This document shows positions 9,052-16,789 of a DNA stretch of 32,086 nucleotides, piece after piece. Every line of letters starts with the position of its first letter. The first letter of the stretch is position 1. The position numbers and the translations under genes are program-made. Under the pieces are notes generated by a model that made no database searches, was not told the origin of the DNA, and saw nothing but the letters and a program-made list of their open reading frames with translations. The DNA comes from Prevotella sp. UBA6429 (GTDB taxonomy: Bacteria > Bacteroidota > Bacteroidia > Bacteroidales > Bacteroidaceae): NCBI GenBank assembly GCA_002437285.1, contig DJOV01000110.1:1-32086 (forward strand), in the 5' to 3' direction.

Positions 9052-9984
9052 TCACATACCTGCCTTCTTACGAGTTAGACTGTCAGGATTCACCGCGTTT
9101 TTTTCTTGATTTTTCCTACTGTCAGCAACCGACTTCTCAGTAGCTTCCCGCAACTGATTTGCTTGGGCGGGTTGCCCCTTTTGCTCCTTCTGCGGCAAGA
9201 GAAGGGTCGCCTCCGGCTGGCGCGAGGCTTTCTGTGCAGGTACTGTGTCGACGACCTGGCACAACGAGTCATTGCCATGAACTGTGCTATCCGCCTTCCC
9301 CTGTTTTGCCTGCTCTGCCATTGCCTCGCGCAAGGCCTGTGCCCTTTGCGCGGCCAACAACGAGTCACGCTCGTTCTTCGCCTGTCGTTGTTCTTCCCTC
9401 AAGCGTTTGGCTTCCTGGTCTTTCATGTAGGCATTGACAATGGGGTCATCGTCAAGCTGATCCATTTTAGCAAAAGCTGCCTTCACCTTCTTGAGATGCT
9501 TGCGGTCACGTCTGCCCCTTTTGTCAAGCATGTTGGCAAAGTCAAAGCTGGCAATGCCCTTGGGTGCCGCAGCCGCTCCCTCCCGGATGGCCTGCTGCAA
9601 ACCGCCCGCCATGTTCTCATTGGCCCGGTTGGAACCGTCCTTTCCCCACACGGTCACCTCGCGGAGCGACTTGCCGCTGGGAATGAGGAATGTGGTGTCG
9701 CCCACCTCCTTCAGCGAAAGCTTGGTCATCAGATAGCCCGCCTTGTAGACGCGAAGCGTGTCGAAATCCTTGGGGATGCGCACTATGCCCCGATAATTGG
9801 TGCTGTCACGGTAGCCATCCTTGGTGGTCACAACGGCCTTGCGGATAGGTACGCGGGTCTCCATGTCAGCCACGACAAACTTACGCACGGTCCGGTCAGG
9901 GACTGGAGCCACCCGCTTCACCTCTTGGGCAAGCAACGCCAAAGAGGGCAACAAAAGCAAAAACAGACAGACTAAACGCTTCAT
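9052..9984 (-). CDS. Exported carboxypeptidase-regulatory-like domain protein, function unknown
   Basis: A 310-aa protein I do not recognise by name. Residues 1-20 are a clear signal peptide (MKRLVCLFLLLLPSLALLAQ). Residues about 35-115 read like a carboxypeptidase D regulatory-like beta-sandwich (FVVADMETRVPIRKAVVTTK, then YRGIVRIP, DTLRVYKAGYL, LREVTVWG), the fold found at the start of many Bacteroidota outer-membrane proteins. The rest (about 150-310) is rich in Lys, Arg, Gln, Ala and Glu and probably forms coiled coil or disordered sequence, with no barrel. It is probably periplasmic or surface-linked. Its -7 promoter box lies only 5 nt from the ATG, so the message may be nearly leaderless. 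It stands alone between two terminators. Confidence 0.7.
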   Translation of the reverse strand: MKRLVCLFLLLLPSLALLAQEVKRVAPVPDRTVRKFVVADMETRVPIRKAVVTTKDGYRDSTNYRGIVRIPKDFDTLRVYKAGYLMTKLSLKEVGDTTFLIPSGKSLREVTVWGKDGSNRANENMAGGLQQAIREGAAAAPKGIASFDFANMLDKRGRRDRKHLKKVKAAFAKMDQLDDDPIVNAYMKDQEAKRLREEQRQAKNERDSLLAAQRAQALREAMAEQAKQGKADSTVHGNDSLCQVVDTVPAQKASRQPEATLLLPQKEQKGQPAQANQLREATEKSVADSRKNQEKNAVNPDSLTRKKAGM

Positions 9985-9989
9985 TTTTG

Positions 9990-9997
9990 CAAAAGTA
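9990..9997 (-). promoter_or_regulatory. -7 box immediately upstream of the 9052-9984 gene
   Basis: TACTTTTG on the minus strand fits TAnnTTTG, but only 5 nt separate it from the ATG at 9984. No TTG is seen 19-20 bp upstream. If used, transcription would start at or next to the start codon. Confidence 0.5.
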
Positions 9998-10104
9998 ATA
10001 TTTTCAAATGTCTTCTTTTGCCTTCCTTATCATCTTTTATGTTATTTAATCTTAATGAAGCGAGATGGGACGGATGGTCACTGGCAGCGTTAGCATAGGC
10101 AAAA

Positions 10105-10131
10105 GAAAAGGTTCGCCTGGCTGACGAACCT
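10105..10131 (-). terminator. Terminator of the HAD hydrolase gene
   Basis: On the minus strand, AGGTTCG (10131-10125), a 9-nt loop and CGAACCT (10115-10109) form a 7-bp stem followed by TTTTCTTTT. It lies about 40 nt after the HAD stop codon. Confidence 0.75.
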
Positions 10132-10168
10132 ACATACCTTTTCCTCACTCACGAACTCCTGCCTTCAT

Positions 10169-10930
10169 TCATCGTGGAAAACAACTGGAAAATTCGGCCC
10201 AACGGCCGCACAGATCGGCAATGGACGGGAAGAGCACATGCGCTCCCTCATCTCTCAGAGCCTTATCGGGCAACGGGCCACTGTTCACCGCTACCGTGAA
10301 GCAACCCGCCGCAACGCCGGCACGAACCCCTAAGGGAGCGTTCTCCACGACGACACCTTCCACGGGCTGTAAGCCGCCAGCCTTCTGCAATCCCATCAGA
10401 TAGGGATCGGGATTGGGCTTTCCTCGCTTGACGTCGTAGGCCGTCACGATGTGCCGCTCGTCCAGGAAATCGCCAAAGTCATGGAGCAATCGCTGGATGA
10501 GGGGGCGCTGGCCAGAGCCTGTCACCACGCCTATCTGCAATCCTGCATCGTGAATCTTCTGCATCAACGGACGCACGCCATCAAAAATGTTGGCCTCTCC
10601 CATCTCATGAAAAATGGCCGTCTTCACATCATAAATGCGTTGCGCCTCCTGTTCCGAGATTTCCTCCCCTTTCTGTTTCTTGACAAAGAAGCGTATGGTG
10701 TCAATGCCGCGAGCGCCCTCCGTGGCGTAAGCGTCTGCCGCCGTCATGACCAGTCCAAACTGCGCCATGGCTTTCTGCCAGGCAATGGCATGATGGGGCA
10801 TGGAGTCATAGAGCACGCCATCCATGTCGAAGAGAACCACGCGGAACCGCCTTGAGGTCTTAACGCCTTGCGCTTCAGCACGGTCAAAATACTTGTTTAA
10901 AGCTTCCTGTATCATTGTAAAAATAGGCAT
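10169..10930 (-). CDS. HAD-family hydrolase, beta-phosphoglucomutase-like
   Basis: A 253-aa cytoplasmic protein of the HAD superfamily with a four-helix cap (subclass I). Motif I is DMDGVLYDS, with nucleophile D35 and acid/base D37. Motif II is VVTGSG (T137). The motif III lysine is K171 in KRGKPNPDPY. Motif IV is VVENAPLG (E196, N197), where the more common Asp is Asn. The KPNPDPYL and ENAPLGVRAG wording resembles beta-phosphoglucomutase and small sugar-phosphate phosphatases; which reaction it runs cannot be told. The first ATG (10930) and a second at residue 6 are both plausible. No good promoter is seen upstream. It has its own terminator and lies between the pgi terminator and the gene at 9052. 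Confidence 0.85.
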   Translation of the reverse strand: MPIFTMIQEALNKYFDRAEAQGVKTSRRFRVVLFDMDGVLYDSMPHHAIAWQKAMAQFGLVMTAADAYATEGARGIDTIRFFVKKQKGEEISEQEAQRIYDVKTAIFHEMGEANIFDGVRPLMQKIHDAGLQIGVVTGSGQRPLIQRLLHDFGDFLDERHIVTAYDVKRGKPNPDPYLMGLQKAGGLQPVEGVVVENAPLGVRAGVAAGCFTVAVNSGPLPDKALRDEGAHVLFPSIADLCGRWAEFSSCFPR

Positions 10931-11008
10931 GGTTGGCGAGAAGCGTTCTTGCCAACTTGATCAAAACACAAGCATTCACCCCCATGGGCAGCTTGCAGAT
11001 GTTTTCAA

Positions 11009-11048
11009 GAAGAGCCATTCCCGCACTTGCGTTAAGGAATGGCTCTTC
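11009..11048 (-). terminator. Terminator of the lysS-gpsA-pgi operon
   Basis: A perfect 13-bp stem, GAAGAGCCATTCC (11009-11021) with GGAATGGCTCTTC (11036-11048), has a 14-nt loop. It lies about 70 nt beyond the pgi stop; on the minus strand it is followed by TTGAAAAC, a weak T run. Confidence 0.75.
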
Positions 11049-11116
11049 ATCATGTATGCTTGCGTGGGGCGGTGGACCGTCAGCAACGGTCCGTCACCTG
11101 CCACGCCAATGTTTGC

Positions 11117-12475
11117 TTACTTCTCCTGGGCGAGACGCTCCTGGATGGCCTTGCTCTCAGCCTCATAACCAGGCTTGTTGAGCAGGGCAAACATGTTCTT
11201 CTTGTAAGCCTCCACACCCGGCTGGTTGAAGGGATTGACCTCCTCCAGCAGGCCGCTGATGCCGCAAGCCTTCTCGAAGAAATAGATGAGCTGGCCGAGA
11301 TAATACTCGTTGAGTTTGGGCACGCTGACACGGATGTTGGGCACACCACCGTCGACGTGAGCCAGACGAGTGCCGAGTTCAGCCATCTTGTTGACATCGT
11401 CCACACGCTTTCCCTCGAGGAAGTTGAGACCGTCCAGATTCTCGTCGTCGTGGGGGAAGAGCAGCTTCTCGTTGGGCTCCTCCACAGAGATGACTGTCTC
11501 GAAGATGGAACGCTCGCCGTCCTGGATCCACTGTCCCATGGAGTGCAGGTCGGTCGTGAAGTCACAAGCGGCGGGGAAGATGCCCTTGTGGTCCTTGCCC
11601 TCACTCTCTCCATAGAGCTGCTTCCACCACTCAGCGATGTAGTGGAGCTTCGGCTGGAAGTTGGCCACAATCTCAATCTTCTTGCCAGCCTGCGTATAGA
11701 GTGCCTGGCGCACAGCAGCATACTGGGCGCTGATGTTGTCGGCGTAAGCCACATCGGAGGCAGTAGCCTTCTCCATGTCCTGCGCACCCTTCACCAGGGC
11801 CTTGATGTCGAAGCCGGCGACAGCGATGGGCAGCAAGCCCACCGGCGTGAGGACAGAGAAACGGCCGCCCACATTGTCGGGGATGACGAAAGTCTTGTAG
11901 CCCTCCTTGTCGGCAGCGGCACGAGCGGCGCCCTTGTGTGCATCGGTAACAGCCACGATGACATCCTTGGCAGCCTCCTTGCCCAACTGCTCCTCGCACT
12001 GCCTCTTCAGCAGACGGAACGTGAGCGCAGTCTCGGTGGTCGTGCCCGACTTCGAGATGTTGATCACGCCAAACTTCTTACCCTTCAGGTAAGCGGTGAG
12101 CTCTGCGAGGTAGTCCTCGCCGATATTGTTGCCGGCAAACAGGATTGTCGGATTCTTCTTATCGCCAACCAGCCAAGCGAAGCTGTTGCCCAGAGCCTCG
12201 ATGACAGCGCGTGCGCCAAGATAGGAACCGCCGATGCCGGCGACCACCACCACCTCGCACTCCTTGCGCAGCGTGTCAGCCACAGCCTGCACACTGTCGA
12301 GAAACTCATCGGAGATCTCTGTGGGCAAGTGGAGCCATCCCAGGAAATCATTGCCTGGGCAAGTTCCTTTTTCCAATGCCTCTTGAGCCTCTTTCACTTT
12401 CGATTCATAGCCCTCAACGACCCCTGCGTTCAGGAATTGAGCGGCTTTCGTAATGTCTAATTTGATATTTTCCAT
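11117..12475 (-). CDS. pgi: Glucose-6-phosphate isomerase
   Basis: A 452-aa cytoplasmic enzyme interconverting glucose-6-phosphate and fructose-6-phosphate. The family motifs are clear: VVAGIGGSYLGA (about 78-88), the sugar-phosphate-binding SIS segment ISKSGTTTET (140-149), PDNVGGRFSVLTPVG, and the DFTTDLHSMGQWIQDG stretch. The length matches the shorter bacterial form (about 445-450 aa) rather than the 550-aa E. coli type. It is the last gene of a minus-strand operon, starting 2 nt after the gpsA stop codon, and a strong hairpin follows. Confidence 0.97.
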   Translation of the reverse strand: MENIKLDITKAAQFLNAGVVEGYESKVKEAQEALEKGTCPGNDFLGWLHLPTEISDEFLDSVQAVADTLRKECEVVVVAGIGGSYLGARAVIEALGNSFAWLVGDKKNPTILFAGNNIGEDYLAELTAYLKGKKFGVINISKSGTTTETALTFRLLKRQCEEQLGKEAAKDVIVAVTDAHKGAARAAADKEGYKTFVIPDNVGGRFSVLTPVGLLPIAVAGFDIKALVKGAQDMEKATASDVAYADNISAQYAAVRQALYTQAGKKIEIVANFQPKLHYIAEWWKQLYGESEGKDHKGIFPAACDFTTDLHSMGQWIQDGERSIFETVISVEEPNEKLLFPHDDENLDGLNFLEGKRVDDVNKMAELGTRLAHVDGGVPNIRVSVPKLNEYYLGQLIYFFEKACGISGLLEEVNPFNQPGVEAYKKNMFALLNKPGYEAESKAIQERLAQEK

Positions 12476-12477
12476 TG

Positions 12478-13473
12478 TTATCTGAAACTATCTGTTAATA
12501 ACTTAATCTCTATTTGAGGGTTGATGCGCTCGTAAAGAATGTTGTACACCGCATCGAGGATAGGCATGTTGACGTGCATGTGCCGGTTGATTTCCTTCAT
12601 GCACTTCGTGCCGTAATATCCCTCGGCGATCATCTCCATCTCTATCTGCGCTGTTTTCACGGAGTAGCCTTTTCCAATCATCGTGCCAAAGGTCCTGTTG
12701 CGCGAGAAGTTGGAATATCCCGTCACGAGCAAGTCGCCCAGGTAGACGCTGTCATAGATGGAGCGCTGTATGGGGTGGACGGCCGTCAGGAAGCGGTTCA
12801 TCTCCTGCACGGCGTTGCTCATGAGCACCGCCTGAAAGTTGTCGCCATACTTCAGTCCGTTGCAGATGCCCGCTGCGATGGCATAGACATTCTTCAGCAC
12901 CGACGAGTATTCGATGCCGATGACGTCGCTCGAAGTCTTCGTCTTGATGAAGTCGGAAGCCAACACCTCTGTGAAAGCCTCAGCCTTGTCAAGATCCTTG
13001 CAGCCCACGGTGAGGTAGCTCAACCGCTCGAGCGCCACCTCCTCAGCATGCGAGGGGCCACCGATGCACGCGAGGTTCTCCAGCGGCACATCATAGACTT
13101 GGTGGAAATACTCCGAGCACACAAGGTTCTCATCGGGCACGATGCCCTTGATGGCCGTGACGATAAACTTGTCGCGGATGTTGGTCTTCAGCTTGCGGAG
13201 ATGGTTCTTGATGTAAGGAGACGGCGTGACAAAGACGAGCGTGTCATACTCCTTGACAATCTTGTTGATGTCAGAGGAAAAGCAGATCTCATCGACATCA
13301 AAATGAGCCGATGTCAAATAAGCCGGGTTGTGCCCCAGTCTCTTGAAATCCTCAATACGGTCATCGCGCCGCATGTACCATCCGATGTGATGGGTATGCC
13401 CCACGATAATCTTGGCTATGGCCGTGGCCCAAGACCCTCCACCTATGATAGCTGTTTTTCCTACGTTGTACAT
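12478..13473 (-). CDS. gpsA: Glycerol-3-phosphate dehydrogenase, NAD(P)-dependent
   Basis: A 331-aa cytoplasmic enzyme that reduces dihydroxyacetone phosphate to sn-glycerol-3-phosphate for phospholipid synthesis. The Rossmann loop IIGGGSWATA (9-18) begins the protein. VFVTPSPYIKNHL, IKGIVPDENLVCSEYF, CIGGPSHAEEV and the catalytic-lysine segment EYSSVLKNVYAIAAGICNGL follow in family order. Bacteroidota versions share the GGGSWATA form of the usual GxGxWGTA. The length is normal. It sits between lysS (96-nt gap with a small hairpin) and pgi (2-nt gap), which links pgi and gpsA in one transcript. Confidence 0.96.
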   Translation of the reverse strand: MYNVGKTAIIGGGSWATAIAKIIVGHTHHIGWYMRRDDRIEDFKRLGHNPAYLTSAHFDVDEICFSSDINKIVKEYDTLVFVTPSPYIKNHLRKLKTNIRDKFIVTAIKGIVPDENLVCSEYFHQVYDVPLENLACIGGPSHAEEVALERLSYLTVGCKDLDKAEAFTEVLASDFIKTKTSSDVIGIEYSSVLKNVYAIAAGICNGLKYGDNFQAVLMSNAVQEMNRFLTAVHPIQRSIYDSVYLGDLLVTGYSNFSRNRTFGTMIGKGYSVKTAQIEMEMIAEGYYGTKCMKEINRHMHVNMPILDAVYNILYERINPQIEIKLLTDSFR

Positions 13474-13489
13474 AAGCCCTAAGACTCTA

Positions 13490-13523
13490 AGCCGTCTCCC
13501 TTTGTGAAAAGGGAAATCCGGCT
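13490..13523 (-). other. Intercistronic hairpin between lysS and gpsA
   Basis: An inner stem TCCCTTT/AAAGGGA (13497-13503, 13508-13514) sits within an outer AGCCG/CGGCT pair (13490-13494, 13519-13523). There is no T tract on the minus strand, so it is more likely a transcript-processing or stability element than a full terminator. Nearby, CCCGCGAAG occurs twice in direct orientation before the lysS stop. Confidence 0.45.
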
Positions 13524-13569
13524 GATAACACTATGGCGAGAGCCCGCGAAGGGCCCTCACCCGCGAAGC

Positions 13570-15309
13570 TTATTCTCTGGCCGCCGCCCCGTCTATCCAC
13601 TTCTGGATATCGTCGAGCGAAGGCTTCTCGTAGCCCAGCTTATATTTCTTGTTAATCTCGCCCAACTTCTGCTGCAGTCCTTGCGCCTTCTGGCCCTTGA
13701 TGTCAGAGATGAGGTTGAAGCCAGCCTTGCGCAACACGTACACCCAGTCCTCAGGCACGCCCAACTCCGCCCAGTCCTTGACCGATGTCTGTGGCATCTT
13801 GGCCTCGGGCTTGAGCTGCGGGAAGAGCATCACCTCCTGAATGTTCTCCTTGCCAGTCATGAGCATGACAAGACGGTCGATGCCGATGCCGATGCCACTG
13901 GTAGGCGGCATGCCATACTGCAAGGCGCGCAGGAAGTCGTGGTCGATGATCATGGCCTCGTCGTCGCCCTTGTCGGCAAGCTTCATCTGGTCGACGAAGC
14001 GCTGCTCCTGGTCGATGGGATCGTTGAGCTCCGAGTAGGCGTTGGCCAGCTCCTTGCCGTTGACCATCAGCTCAAAGCGCTCGGTCAGCCCAGGCTTGGA
14101 GCGGTGCATCTTGGTGAGCGGCGACATCTCCACAGGATAGTCGGTGATGAACGTAGGCTGGATGAATGTGCCCTCGCAGCACTCGCCGAAGATCTCGTCG
14201 ATGAGCTTGCCCTTGCCGGCAGTCTCGTCCACGGTCTCTATCTTCAGCTTGTTGATGGCGATGTCGCGTATCTCCTCCTCGCTCAGTCCGTTGAGGTCAT
14301 AACCGGTCTTTTCCTTGATGGCATCGAGGATGGGCAGGCGCTTGAAGGGAGCCTTGTAGCTGATGGTCTTGCCCTGATACTCCACCTCATCGGTGCCATT
14401 GACGGCCACGCAGATGGTCTCAAGCAACTCCTCGGTGAACTTCATCATCCAGTTGTAGTCCTTATACGGCACATAGAGCTCCATGCAGGTGAACTCGGGG
14501 TTGTGGAACTTGTCCATGCCCTCGTTGCGGAAGTTCTTGCCGATCTCATACACACCGTCGAAGCCACCCACAATGAGACGCTTGAGATAGAGCTCCGTGG
14601 CGATGCGCATGTACATGTCGATGTCGAGCGCATTGAAATGCGTGATGAAGGGGCGTGCCGATGCGCCACCGGGGATGTTCTGGAGGATGGGTGTCTCCAC
14701 CTCGGTGTATCCGTGCTTGTCAAAGAAGGCACGCATGGTGCGCAACACGGTGGCTCGCTTGGCGAACGTGTCCTTCACACCGTCGTTGACGATGAGGTCC
14801 ACATAACGCTGGCGCGCGCGCATCTCGGGGTCGTCAAACTTATCGTAAGCCACACCGTCCTTATACTTCACGATGGGCAGCGGCTTCAAGCTCTTGCTCA
14901 GCACGGTGAGCTCCTCCACATGCACCGAGATCTCTCCCATCTGCGTACGGAAGGCGTATCCCTTGACACCGATGATGTCACCGATGTCCAGGAGCTTCTT
15001 GAATACCTTATTATATAAATCCTTGTCCTCGCCAGGGCAGAGGTCGTCACGTGAGACATAGAGCTGGATACGTCCCTTGCCGTCTTGCAACTCAGCAAAG
15101 GAGGCCTTGCCCATGATGCGCTTGCCCATCAGTCGGCCTGCGATGGTGACCTCCCGTTTCTCGTCGTCCTTGAAGTTAGCCTTGATGTCCTCACTGGTGG
15201 CGTTCACGGGAAACTCGGCGGCGGGATATGGGTCGATGCCCATGTTGCGCAGCTCCTGCAGGCTTTGGCGGCGGCCAATCTCCTGCTCACTTAACTCTAA
15301 AATGTTCAT
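13570..15309 (-). CDS. lysS: Lysine--tRNA ligase, class II
   Basis: A 579-aa cytoplasmic enzyme that charges tRNA-Lys. The N-terminal OB-fold anticodon-binding domain covers about 55-165 (VTIAGRLMGKRIMGKASFAE and following). The class II catalytic core contains motif 1 near RTMRAFFDKHGYTEVETPIL, motif 2 in EIGKNFRNEGMDKFHNPEFT and motif 3 in SGIGIGIDRLVMLMTG. After the core, about 75 extra residues (from MPQTSVKDWAELG, including LRKAGFNLISDIKGQKAQGL) form the extension typical of Bacteroidota LysRS; E. coli LysRS (505 aa) lacks it. The gene is first in the lysS-gpsA-pgi operon, with a -7 box 34 nt upstream. Confidence 0.97.
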   Translation of the reverse strand: MNILELSEQEIGRRQSLQELRNMGIDPYPAAEFPVNATSEDIKANFKDDEKREVTIAGRLMGKRIMGKASFAELQDGKGRIQLYVSRDDLCPGEDKDLYNKVFKKLLDIGDIIGVKGYAFRTQMGEISVHVEELTVLSKSLKPLPIVKYKDGVAYDKFDDPEMRARQRYVDLIVNDGVKDTFAKRATVLRTMRAFFDKHGYTEVETPILQNIPGGASARPFITHFNALDIDMYMRIATELYLKRLIVGGFDGVYEIGKNFRNEGMDKFHNPEFTCMELYVPYKDYNWMMKFTEELLETICVAVNGTDEVEYQGKTISYKAPFKRLPILDAIKEKTGYDLNGLSEEEIRDIAINKLKIETVDETAGKGKLIDEIFGECCEGTFIQPTFITDYPVEMSPLTKMHRSKPGLTERFELMVNGKELANAYSELNDPIDQEQRFVDQMKLADKGDDEAMIIDHDFLRALQYGMPPTSGIGIGIDRLVMLMTGKENIQEVMLFPQLKPEAKMPQTSVKDWAELGVPEDWVYVLRKAGFNLISDIKGQKAQGLQQKLGEINKKYKLGYEKPSLDDIQKWIDGAAARE

Positions 15310-15343
15310 AATACCTTACTATCGAATATATTCTTACAGTGTG

Positions 15344-15351
15344 CAAAGTTA
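15344..15351 (-). promoter_or_regulatory. -7 box for lysS
   Basis: TAACTTTG on the minus strand (15351-15344) matches TAnnTTTG and lies 34 nt before the lysS ATG. The upstream -33 region is T-rich without a perfect TTG. The rest of the 256-nt divergent gap (15310-15565) is AT-rich and also holds the SPFH-gene promoter. Confidence 0.65.
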
Positions 15352-15480
15352 ATAAAAAACTATTGAAACTCTTTTCTTTTTAATAATAAATAACCTCAGC
15401 CAAGAGCCGATGGCTGGTTGGTGACGGGTGACGCAAGGACAAGCAAGCAGGTTAACGGGTGTTAAATCATGGTGAAAAAC

Positions 15481-15511
15481 TTGGAAGCAATGGGCAAACT
15501 ATATATCTTTG
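15481..15511 (+). promoter_or_regulatory. Promoter of the SPFH-RHH-membrane protein operon
   Basis: TTG (15481-15483), a 20-bp spacer and TATCTTTG (15504-15511) form a consensus Bacteroidota promoter, 54 nt before the ATG at 15566. Confidence 0.8.
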
Positions 15512-15565
15512 CAACATCAAAATGATATTATAACAACAACAATATTCACCCTAACACATTCTATT

Positions 15566-16546
15566 ATGGAAACAACAAAAAACACCCAGGAGCAGCGTCC
15601 GCACACCACCAGCGGCGAACGCAATTTCGAAGGCTTCACCGCCAACGGTTTCGCCGTCCTCGCCACCCTGATCATCCTGACGCTGGCCGCTGGCGCTTGG
15701 CTGGTGCAAGGCATCCTGGAGGAGAACGCCATAACCTGTACCGCGAGTGCAATCCTCCTGCTGTGCCTGATGGTCTGCTTCACGGGTTTCGTGCAGCTGG
15801 AGCCCAACGAGGCCCGTGTCATGATGTTCTTCGGCAAGTACAAGGGCACGTTCAAGCGGGTAGGCTTCTTCTGGGTCAACCCCTTCATCAACACCAAGCG
15901 CCTCTCGCTCCGCTCGCGCAACATCGATGCCGAGCCCATCAAGGTCAACGACAAGCAGGGCAACCCGGTGATGATCGGTCTCGTGCTGGTGTGGAGACTG
16001 AAGGACACCTACAAGGCCATGTTCGAGATCGACTCGCAAACCATGGCCCGCAGCACCGCCTCCGTCGGCACTGACGTGAAGAGCATCATGGATGCGTTTG
16101 AGAACTTCGTGAAGATCCAGAGCGACGCGGCGCTCCGCCAGGTGGCCGGCCTTTACTCATACGATAACAATGAGACCAGCGACGAGGTGACGCTACGCGG
16201 CGGTGGCGACGTGATCAACAAGCAGCTGGAGGAGCGCCTGACCGAACGGCTCGACATGGCGGGCATCGAGATTGTGGAGGCCCGCATCAACTACCTGGCC
16301 TACGCGCCCGAGATCGCAGCCGTGATGCTGCGCCGTCAGCAGGCCGATGCCATCATCGCCGCTCGCGAGAAGATCGTAGAGGGGGCCGTCGGCATGGTGA
16401 AGATGGCGCTTGACAAGCTCTCGGCCGAGCAGGTGGTGGAGCTCGACGACGACAAGAAGGCGACGATGGTGTCCAACCTCCTGGTGGTGCTCTGCGGCGA
16501 CGACTCCGCACAGCCCGTGGTCAACACCGGCACGCTGAACATGTAA
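15566..16546 (+). CDS. SPFH/band 7 domain membrane protein
   Basis: A 326-aa protein. After a polar N-terminus (about 1-25) come two hydrophobic segments (about 27-48 and 57-76). An SPFH/band 7 domain starts at VQLEPNEARVMMFFGKYKGT (about 77-96) and runs through GFFWVNPFINTKRLSLRSRN, then a helical stretch (QQADAIIAAREKIVEGAVGMV) as in prohibitin/stomatin-type scaffolds. SPFH proteins form membrane cages or microdomains; a specific partner is not known here. The start at 15566 is chosen because it lies downstream of the promoter; an in-frame ATG at 15509 falls inside the -7 box. A DNA-binding-type small gene follows 18 nt later, and the three genes appear to be one operon. Confidence 0.85.
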   Translation: METTKNTQEQRPHTTSGERNFEGFTANGFAVLATLIILTLAAGAWLVQGILEENAITCTASAILLLCLMVCFTGFVQLEPNEARVMMFFGKYKGTFKRVGFFWVNPFINTKRLSLRSRNIDAEPIKVNDKQGNPVMIGLVLVWRLKDTYKAMFEIDSQTMARSTASVGTDVKSIMDAFENFVKIQSDAALRQVAGLYSYDNNETSDEVTLRGGGDVINKQLEERLTERLDMAGIEIVEARINYLAYAPEIAAVMLRRQQADAIIAAREKIVEGAVGMVKMALDKLSAEQVVELDDDKKATMVSNLLVVLCGDDSAQPVVNTGTLNM

Positions 16547-16564
16547 AAACACCTGCATCCAACA

Positions 16565-16789
16565 ATGGTTAAAACTACCAAGAGTTTTGTGCTCAGGCTC
16601 GATGCCGCCACGATGCAGGCGGTGGAGAAATGGGCTGCCGACGAGTTTCGGTCCACCAACGGCCAACTGCAATGGATCATTGCTGATGCCTTACGACGCA
16701 ACCGCCGGCTGCCCAAGCATGCCCCATCGGCACCTCCATCTACCGACGAGACTGGAAAAGGTACAGAAGACAACACAAACTTGACATGA
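16565..16789 (+). CDS. Arc-like ribbon-helix-helix small protein
   Basis: A 74-aa protein. Residues 3-46 have the ribbon-helix-helix pattern: a beta strand KSFVLRLDA, helix ATMQAVEKWAADEFRS, turn TN, helix GQLQWIIADALRRN. This matches Arc/MetJ-type DNA-binding proteins, which dimerise through the strand and contact operators with it. The remaining tail (47-74) is Pro/Ser/Thr-rich and probably disordered. It sits 18 nt after the SPFH stop and overlaps the next gene by an ATGA. DNA binding is inferred from the fold; it could instead be an adaptor for the neighbouring membrane proteins. No toxin-like gene of the usual types is adjacent. Confidence 0.75.
   Translation: MVKTTKSFVLRLDAATMQAVEKWAADEFRSTNGQLQWIIADALRRNRRLPKHAPSAPPSTDETGKGTEDNTNLT

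Noticed and set aside
11039..12460. Long plus-strand frame (473 codons) opposite pgi
   Set aside because: Antisense shadow of the strongly supported pgi gene, caused by GC-rich codon use.
13504..15018. Long plus-strand frame (504 codons) opposite lysS
   Set aside because: Antisense shadow of lysS; no domain recognised and no promoter.
16565..16789. Toxin-antitoxin pair with the RHH protein as antitoxin
   Set aside because: Neither neighbour resembles a toxin; both are membrane proteins of more than 270 residues.
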